A stretch of 64,000 bases of DNA, from NCBI GenBank assembly GCA_963923455.1, contig CAWULT010000008.1:7301-71300 (forward strand), given 5' to 3'. This stretch comes from CAWULT01 sp963923455 (GTDB taxonomy: Bacteria > Acidobacteriota > Vicinamibacteria > Vicinamibacterales > UBA2999). Of the stretch, positions 58,590 to 64,000 are shown piece after piece. The notes below the pieces were generated by a model. It worked only from the letters and a program-made list of their open reading frames with translations. It was not told the DNA's origin and did not search any database. Both the position numbers and the translations under genes were made by a program. How positions within the stretch are numbered: position 1 is the first letter of the stretch; each line of letters begins with the position of its first letter.

Positions 58590-59720
58590 ATGTCCCTGCT
58601 GCGGGCGCCCCAGCGCCATCCGCTCCGCCGCGCGCTGTGGCAGATTCACGTGTGGACCGGCGTGGCCGTCGCCGCGTACGCGGCGCTGCTCGGCGTGACC
58701 GGCGCCGTGCTCGTGTTCCGGCCGGAGCTGCAGGCGCGGATGTATCCGGCCTTCTTCGCCCGTTGGGCGCCCGGCGACGCGCTCGCACCGCCCGAGGCCG
58801 TGATCGCCGCGTTGCGCGCGCGCTATCCGGACGATCGCTTCCGCGGCCTCGACTATCCCCATGCGCGGCGCGGGACGTTCCTGATCTACACGTCGCACGC
58901 GGGCGAACTGCGCACCGTGTTCGCCGATGCGCGGACCGGGCGCGTGATCGGCGAGCTGCCGCGGGACGGTTGGCCGCAACGGCTGCAGGAGCTGCACTTC
59001 AACCTGTGGCTCGGTGACGCCGGGTTCGGCGTCAACGGCGCCGGCGCCGCGCTGTTGCTCGTACTGTGCGTGACGGGTCTCGTCGTCTGGTGGCCCGGCG
59101 CGGCGCGGTGGACGCGCGCGCTCACGGTGGACGCGAGGCGGGCGTGGCGGCGCGTCACGTGGGAACTGCATCGCGCCACCGGCTTCTGGACGGTGGCGCT
59201 GATCGCGATGTGGGCGCTGACCGGCGTCTACTTCTCGTTTCCGGGCGACGTGCGACGCCTCGTCGGCCTCGTGCTGCCATTGGAGGCCACGGCCGTGCCA
59301 CGGTCGGTACCGGGTGCCTCGTCCGCGCCCAGGCCGGCGCCGGCCGATCTCGTGGCCCGTGCGCGCGGGCAGCTGCCGGGCGCGCAGGTGGCCCGGTTGA
59401 TGCTGCCGGGCGGTGACACGGGCAGCTACGCGGTGGTGCTCGCCGCGCGGGCGCACGGCGACGGCGACGCGAGCGACGAGGTGACCTTCTACTTCGACCA
59501 GTACAGCGGCCGTCAACTCGCGCGGACCGAGGCGGCCGCGCGGCCGGCCGGGGAGCGCGTGTTGTCATGGCTGGCGCAGCTGCACATGGGGACGTTCGGC
59601 GGATTCGCGCTGAAGGCCATCTGGGCCGCGCTGTCGCTCGCCCTGCCGCTGCTCGGGGCAACGGGCCTCGTGATGTGGTGGAACCGCGTCGTGCGCCGAG
59701 GCCTCAGGGAACCAGCGTAG
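58590..59720 (+). CDS. PepSY-associated membrane protein
   Basis: Membrane protein of 376 aa with four main helices and two periplasmic PepSY-like stretches. Conserved His-containing motifs are visible at each helix: WQIHVWTGVAVAAYA, LQELHFNLWLGDAG, WELHRATGFWTVAL and LAQLHMGTFGGFAL, the pattern of the PepSY_TM family. These proteins occur next to TonB receptors for siderophores, heme or corrinoids and are thought to reduce or process the imported metal complex; the paired His could bind heme. Divergent from the B12-controlled receptor, and its 3' end overlaps the lipoprotein gene by 17 bases. Confidence 0.88.
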   Translation: MSLLRAPQRHPLRRALWQIHVWTGVAVAAYAALLGVTGAVLVFRPELQARMYPAFFARWAPGDALAPPEAVIAALRARYPDDRFRGLDYPHARRGTFLIYTSHAGELRTVFADARTGRVIGELPRDGWPQRLQELHFNLWLGDAGFGVNGAGAALLLVLCVTGLVVWWPGAARWTRALTVDARRAWRRVTWELHRATGFWTVALIAMWALTGVYFSFPGDVRRLVGLVLPLEATAVPRSVPGASSAPRPAPADLVARARGQLPGAQVARLMLPGGDTGSYAVVLAARAHGDGDASDEVTFYFDQYSGRQLARTEAAARPAGERVLSWLAQLHMGTFGGFALKAIWAALSLALPLLGATGLVMWWNRVVRRGLREPA

Positions 59721-60954
59721 CCACCACCGTCGAGGGCGCCGTGGCCGCGTGGCCCGCGCCGCCCGAGGCGTCGTACTCGTTCCACGTGAGCGCAAACCCC
59801 GATCGCCACGGCCGGATGGCCGGAATGAGCGACGAGGCGGCCGTCTGCGTCAGCGGCCGTGCCGGCTCGCGTGCCGCGCCGTCGGCGCCGAAGGTCTGCA
59901 TGAACACCTCGTGCTGGCCGCTCGTGTCGTCGCTCCAGGCCAGGCCGAGACGGTCGCCGTTCCACGCGAGGTAGGCGCCGATCGAGTGGCCCGCCGACGT
60001 CGTGATCCGCGAGGCGGGGAGCCCGGCCGTGGCGCGCCGGTCGTCGAGGCGCGCGCGGGGCCCGACGGCCAGATACACCTCCTGGTTGCCGTCGCGTTCG
60101 TCGAACCAGGCCAGCGCCAGTCGGTCGCGTGCGAGGGCGAGATCCGGATACTTCGACGGTGCGCCGTCGTCGGCCGTGAGGCGGACGGCCGGACTCGTGG
60201 CGTCGGGGCTGGCGTCGACGGCGAAGATCTCCTCGGCGCGAGTGCCGGCCCTCGCGTCGAAGACGACCCAGGCCCGCCCGGCGCGCGCCGCGGAGGACGC
60301 GGGGGTGGCCGGGTCGGGCCCGGCGACGGCCGCGTTGAGGTTCCACGTGGTGCGGCCCGCGTCGGCGAGCCGGCGCGGCGGCGACACCACGTCGCCGTCG
60401 AGCGTCCACCAGCCGGCCCACACGCCGGCACGGTCCTCCCCGTCGTCCTGCACCCACGCGACGAGCAGGCGGCTGCCCGCGACGCGCACGAGCGCATTGC
60501 GGCCAGCGGCCGACACGGCCTTCGCCCACCGGCGCACGCCGTCGCGCGTCCAGACGCCCACGCGTGGCTGCAGGCGGCCGTCGAGCGCCTTCTCGTACCA
60601 CGCCATCGCGAAGGCATCGCCGGGCAGCGGCTGCACGTCCGGCTCGAGCGCGTCGTTCGGCCCCTGTGTCAACGGCATTTCGGGGCCGACCGGCCGGCCG
60701 TCATCGTCGAGGCGGCGCGCGTAGAGGTCGCCGCGGTCCGCCCGCGTGTCGTACCACGCGACGGTCATCCCGTGGTCGAACACGGCCAGGCTCGGCTCGT
60801 GTGCCCGGCCCTCGGCCGAACTGACCGCCTGGAAGGGCGCCACGGAGCAGCCGGTCGAGCCGAGCGGGAGGCCCGCGAGACCGATGGTCGTCGCGAACAT
60901 CAGTACGGCCGCGTGCGGCCCGCGTGCGCGGCTCGATCTAGGCCTGACCGCCAC
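59704..60954 (-). CDS. Lipoprotein with beta-propeller-like repeats
   Basis: Exported lipoprotein of 416 aa; basic N-terminus, hydrophobic stretch and Cys in LGSTGCSVAPF. The mature part has six or so blades of the pattern EPSLAVFDHGMTVAWYDTRA, EPDVQPLPGDAFAMAWYE, YPDLALARDRLALAWFDERD and IPAIRPWRSGFALTWNEYD, like a sialidase/BNR-type propeller. Function unknown; its place between a chelatase-like gene and a receptor locus suggests a cell-surface or periplasmic binding role. It overlaps the CobN-like stop by 17 bases upstream, so the two are translationally coupled. A shorter start at 60900 would lose the basic signal region. Confidence 0.75.
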   Translation of the reverse strand: MAVRPRSSRARGPHAAVLMFATTIGLAGLPLGSTGCSVAPFQAVSSAEGRAHEPSLAVFDHGMTVAWYDTRADRGDLYARRLDDDGRPVGPEMPLTQGPNDALEPDVQPLPGDAFAMAWYEKALDGRLQPRVGVWTRDGVRRWAKAVSAAGRNALVRVAGSRLLVAWVQDDGEDRAGVWAGWWTLDGDVVSPPRRLADAGRTTWNLNAAVAGPDPATPASSAARAGRAWVVFDARAGTRAEEIFAVDASPDATSPAVRLTADDGAPSKYPDLALARDRLALAWFDERDGNQEVYLAVGPRARLDDRRATAGLPASRITTSAGHSIGAYLAWNGDRLGLAWSDDTSGQHEVFMQTFGADGAAREPARPLTQTAASSLIPAIRPWRSGFALTWNEYDASGGAGHAATAPSTVVATLVP

Positions 60955-63900
60955 GACTGCGCCGCCAGCGCCACAAGAGCAGCAGGGCCACGACCGGCCC
61001 GCCCGTCCAGAGCGCGAGCATCTGCTCGTTCGGCGTGCTGGGGCGCGAGCGGTTCGGATCGGCCTTGGTCTGCTGACGTGCTTCCATCAGGTAGCCGGTG
61101 ATCTGGCGCGCCATGCGGCTGATGGCCGGCACCTTCGACAGGTTCTCGGCCATCCGGGCGTCGTTCTGCTGCGCGAAGCTCGAGAGCTCCTGCGCCGCGG
61201 CCTGCACCTGCGTGCCCGTGGCCGTCTCCATCGCCTTCTGGAAGCCCTCGAGCGCCGGCACCGGGATGCCGGCCTTGCGGCCCTCCTCGAGCACGTACTT
61301 CTGCAGCCGCGGGTTGCCGCACGTGTGCTCGGCGCAGCCGACGCCGTGGCGGTTGACGCTCGACACGTACTCCTCGAGCAGCTTCTTCTTCGTGGCGTCG
61401 TCGGCCTTCCAGTAGCCCTTGCGGATCGTCTCGGTCATCCGCGCGGTCATGTCCTGATAGGCGAACGGCGAGTTCGCGTCGAAGAACTGCTGCATGCCGA
61501 GCGAGTACTTGTCCTGCACGTAGACGGAGAAGGTCTCCTGCCACTTGGCGTCGTCGATCACCTCGGGGGCGGTGGCGTCCCAGCCCCAGAGATACTCGAC
61601 GAACTGGCGCATCTCGCCCGCGCCGGCGTAGCCCTCCTTCTTCATGCCCGCGATCCACGTCGGGTTCACGTAGCGCGAGCGGAACTCGCTGCCGATGAAC
61701 TTCTCGATCGAGGTCATTTCTGGCCGGCCGGGGTCGCGTGTGTTGGTCACGACCATCTCCGGCGTCTTGCCGTCGAGGTTTCGGACGGCCGTGGCCAGCC
61801 CGCCCATGTACATGTAGAAGTCGTCGTTGTCGAGGGCGCCGTAGAGCGAGGTCGAGCTGCTGTGGACGATCTTCTCGGTGCCCGAGAGCGCCAGGCGGAA
61901 GACGTCCTGCATCGACTCGCCCCAGAAGCCGTTGCCGTAGCCGTGGCCGAGCTTCCGCAGGTAGTCGTCGGCCATGCCCGTGTCCGAGTCCCAGGTGCCG
62001 CTGTTGGCCGCGATCGTCGAGGTGTTCAGGTTGAACTCGCCCGGGGCCTCGTCGAAGATCCGCACCCCCGCCCGCTGATCGGCCTCCGACTCGGAGTAGC
62101 CGCGCCGCATCAGCACGGCCTTCGTGTCGAGGTAGTGGCGGCGCACGTAGTTGTCCGCCTCGTCGATCGCCTTCACCTTCTGGACGGCCTGGTCCATCAG
62201 CTGCGTGACGTTGTTGAACATGCCCTCGGCGGCGCTGGCGATCACGATGTCGACCCGCGGCCGGTTCAGCTGCGCCCGAGGGATCACCTGCACGCCCACC
62301 ACCTTGCCCCGGTCGTTCCAGACGGGCTTGGTGCCGAGCAGGTAGAAGATCTGCGATTCGATCACGCCCTCGTGGCGCATGGTCTCGTCGCCCCAGATCA
62401 CGAACGACACCTTCTGCGGGTACCGGCCGTGCTGCTTCAGGTGATCGGCCAGCATCTGCTTGCCCAGCGTGACGCCGAGGTCCCACGACGCCGGCTTGGG
62501 CACCTTGTCCGGATCGATGCCGTAGAAGTTGCGTCCGGTCGGGTAGGCATCGGGGTTCCGGATCGGCTCGCCGCCGCCGCCGGTGCCGACGAAGCCGCCG
62601 CGCAGCGACCGGACCAGACTGTCGAGTTCCCGCTGCGCCCCGTTCAGGATCCGCTGGTCCATCTCGGCGGCCAGCACCGTCGCCTTCGACGGCAGCAGGC
62701 TCCGATCGGCGCTGACGATCGCGTCGACGGTGGTGGCGCGCTCGGCCTTCCCGGGCGCGCGGCCGAACGTGTGCAGCCCGTAGGGAATGTTCTGGCTGCG
62801 GAGCTGCAGCAGGTGTTCCTCGACCTGGTGCAGCACCTCGTCGGTCACGCTGCCTGGCGCGTCGAGCTTCAGGCCGAGGTCCCGGGCGACGCCCAGCGAG
62901 AGGAGCTGGGCGCGGATGCGCTCGGCGTAGGCCTTGGCCAGATCGGGGCTGTCCGCCTGCCGCTTGGTGAAGTCGGTGATCGCCTCGTTCAGCGCCGAGA
63001 GCTCCGGCAGCAGGCCGCCCTTCTTGAAGGCCGGCACCATGTGGTCGACGAGCGTCGCCATGCCGCGGCGCTTGGCCACGAGGCCCTCGCCGACGACGTC
63101 GACGTTGTAGACGTAAATGTCGGGCAGGTCGGCGACGAGCGCGTCCGGCGCATCCTCGGGCGACAGGCCGATGTCCTTGCCGTCGAGCCACTCGAGCGTG
63201 CCGTGCGTGCCGACGTGGACGAGGGCGTCGGCCTTGTAGCCGTGCCGCAGCCACGCGTAGGTGGCGACGTACGGATGCGGCGGCGCCAGGTTCGTCGCGT
63301 GGAACATCTTCTCGCGGTCCTCGCCCCACCCGCGGGCCGGCTGCGGCAGCAGCACCACGTTGCCGTACTGGACGCGAGGCACGACGAAGGTCGGACCGGC
63401 GGCGCCCGACGCGGGCAGCGTCATCACGCGCGTCTTCTCGGGGGCGCCCCAGTCCTTGATCACCTTGTTGCGCAGCGCCGGCGACAGGCCGTAGAGCCAG
63501 CGCTTGTAGTCGGTCATCGGAATCCGGACGGCGCTTCCCTGATCGACGAGGGCCTGCAGCTCGCCCGGCGCGTAGCCCCCGACGTTGCGGGCCTTGGCGA
63601 GCAGGTCCTTCAGGACGGCGTCCGCCGTGAGCGCCTTGGGCCCGCCCAGGTCGTAGCCCTCCTTCTGCAGGCGCTGCAGGATCTGGGCGATCGACCCGGC
63701 CACGTTGAGGTAGCTGGCGCCGATGTTGGCCTTGCCGGCGGGGTAGTCGTAGAACAGGATGGCGAGCCGCTTGTCCTTGTTGGACTTCGTCCGCAGTGCC
63801 GCGTACTTCAGCCCGCGCTGCACGGCGATCCCGATCTGCGACGCGATCGGCTTGCGCTGCACGATGGTCAGGCCGGTCGCCGCGTCGGTCACCTTCTCCT

Positions 63901-64000
63901 GGCTGCCGACGACCGTCGGCGCGACCAGCCCGGCGAGCTCGGGCACGGCGACCTGGAACGTGCCCTCGAAGAACGACAGGCCCGTCGTCGAGCCGCGCCA
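60938..64000 (-). CDS. CobN/HmuS-like metal (de)chelatase, membrane-anchored, 5' end outside window
   Basis: The frame is open to the right edge (first visible codons read WRGSTTGLSFFEGTFQ), so about 1,020 C-terminal residues are seen. CobN/ChlH family marks: ILFYDYPAGKANIGASYLN, VHVGTHGTLEWLDGK, FVIWGDETMRHEGVIES, GFVGTGGGGEPIRNPDAYPTG and STSLYGALDNDDFYMYMGG. Near the end it has HGVGCAEHTCGNPRLQKYV and a final membrane helix (LALWTGGPVVALLLLW) before a basic tail. Biosynthetic CobN is soluble; the Cys-containing end plus anchor fit the HmuS-type paralogues found in tetrapyrrole uptake loci. Neighbours (lipoprotein, PepSY protein, B12-controlled receptor) support uptake rather than synthesis. 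CobS and CobT are not in the window. Confidence 0.9.
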   Translation of the reverse strand, partial: WRGSTTGLSFFEGTFQVAVPELAGLVAPTVVGSQEKVTDAATGLTIVQRKPIASQIGIAVQRGLKYAALRTKSNKDKRLAILFYDYPAGKANIGASYLNVAGSIAQILQRLQKEGYDLGGPKALTADAVLKDLLAKARNVGGYAPGELQALVDQGSAVRIPMTDYKRWLYGLSPALRNKVIKDWGAPEKTRVMTLPASGAAGPTFVVPRVQYGNVVLLPQPARGWGEDREKMFHATNLAPPHPYVATYAWLRHGYKADALVHVGTHGTLEWLDGKDIGLSPEDAPDALVADLPDIYVYNVDVVGEGLVAKRRGMATLVDHMVPAFKKGGLLPELSALNEAITDFTKRQADSPDLAKAYAERIRAQLLSLGVARDLGLKLDAPGSVTDEVLHQVEEHLLQLRSQNIPYGLHTFGRAPGKAERATTVDAIVSADRSLLPSKATVLAAEMDQRILNGAQRELDSLVRSLRGGFVGTGGGGEPIRNPDAYPTGRNFYGIDPDKVPKPASWDLGVTLGKQMLADHLKQHGRYPQKVSFVIWGDETMRHEGVIESQIFYLLGTKPVWNDRGKVVGVQVIPRAQLNRPRVDIVIASAAEGMFNNVTQLMDQAVQKVKAIDEADNYVRRHYLDTKAVLMRRGYSESEADQRAGVRIFDEAPGEFNLNTSTIAANSGTWDSDTGMADDYLRKLGHGYGNGFWGESMQDVFRLALSGTEKIVHSSSTSLYGALDNDDFYMYMGGLATAVRNLDGKTPEMVVTNTRDPGRPEMTSIEKFIGSEFRSRYVNPTWIAGMKKEGYAGAGEMRQFVEYLWGWDATAPEVIDDAKWQETFSVYVQDKYSLGMQQFFDANSPFAYQDMTARMTETIRKGYWKADDATKKKLLEEYVSSVNRHGVGCAEHTCGNPRLQKYVLEEGRKAGIPVPALEGFQKAMETATGTQVQAAAQELSSFAQQNDARMAENLSKVPAISRMARQITGYLMEARQQTKADPNRSRPSTPNEQMLALWTGGPVVALLLLWRWRRSRGGQA

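Noticed and set aside
1..64000. CRISPR arrays, transposases, integrases, phage genes, tRNA or rRNA genes
   Set aside because: I looked in the gaps and among the proteins and found no direct-repeat arrays, mobile-element proteins or cloverleaf sequences.
60938..64000. Simple assignment as cobaltochelatase subunit CobN of B12 synthesis
   Set aside because: The C-terminal membrane helix, Cys-containing end and uptake-type neighbours argue for an HmuS-like paralogue.

Overview
The window is very GC-rich chromosomal DNA, densely packed on both strands, with no rRNA, tRNA, insertion sequence, prophage or CRISPR array that I could find. The gene content points to a Gram-negative Acidobacteriota, most likely class Vicinamibacteria (Luteitalea-like). 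The reasons are many secreted proteins of acidobacterial type, a TonB receptor with a carboxypeptidase-regulatory-like domain, outer-membrane barrels, a DUF5777 barrel, and a three-gene succinate dehydrogenase like mycobacterial Sdh1. This placement is inferred from gene families, not from a marker gene.

Layout. 0-4.3 kb: tail of a secreted metallo-beta-lactamase-fold protein, then sdhCAB with TAATG overlaps. 4.4-17.4 kb: mixed housekeeping and secreted genes (flavin reductase, barrel + CotH kinase pair, flavin monooxygenase, SelO, lipoprotein, extended nucleotide kinase, FKBP, phospholipase D-like protein) with two gene relics, a half acetyltransferase and a decayed LysE. 17.7-22.8 kb: a compact five-gene biosynthetic operon (chorismate lyase, two adenylate-forming ligases, an acyl carrier protein, a membrane acyltransferase), predicted to build and transfer a 4-hydroxybenzoate-like or acyl group. 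22.8-24.5 kb: lipA and a UPF0173 hydrolase. 24.5-30 kb: a periplasmic copper/heme redox operon (CuA protein, cytochrome c, barrel, cupredoxin lipoprotein) next to a sigma54-type two-component pair, with a candidate -24/-12 promoter and GGTAA/TTACC repeats between them. 30-37.7 kb: ferredoxin, two tandem TPR proteins each with two DTG protease lobes, a peptidase-propeller-barrel fusion, and a TlpA-like thioredoxin. 37.7-50.7 kb: small proteins, a nuclease-fold enzyme, CusF-SCO1, DUF72, a six-gene minus-strand run including LemA/TPM, YvcK, a free-standing LigD phosphoesterase domain, a POT transporter, YggX and a KGG protein. 50.9-55.7 kb: DUF4010 protein, ExeA-like ATPase, MBL hydrolase, PlsC. 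55.7-64 kb: a cobalamin riboswitch upstream of a TonB receptor, a PepSY membrane protein, a lipoprotein, and a membrane-anchored CobN/HmuS-like chelatase running off the window.

Two genome-wide habits stand out. Many genes carry a TANNNT -10 box only 6-10 bases before the start codon and no Shine-Dalgarno sequence, which suggests widespread leaderless transcription and sometimes one shared box between divergent genes. Neighbouring genes often overlap by 1-17 bases, and one convergent pair overlaps by 74.
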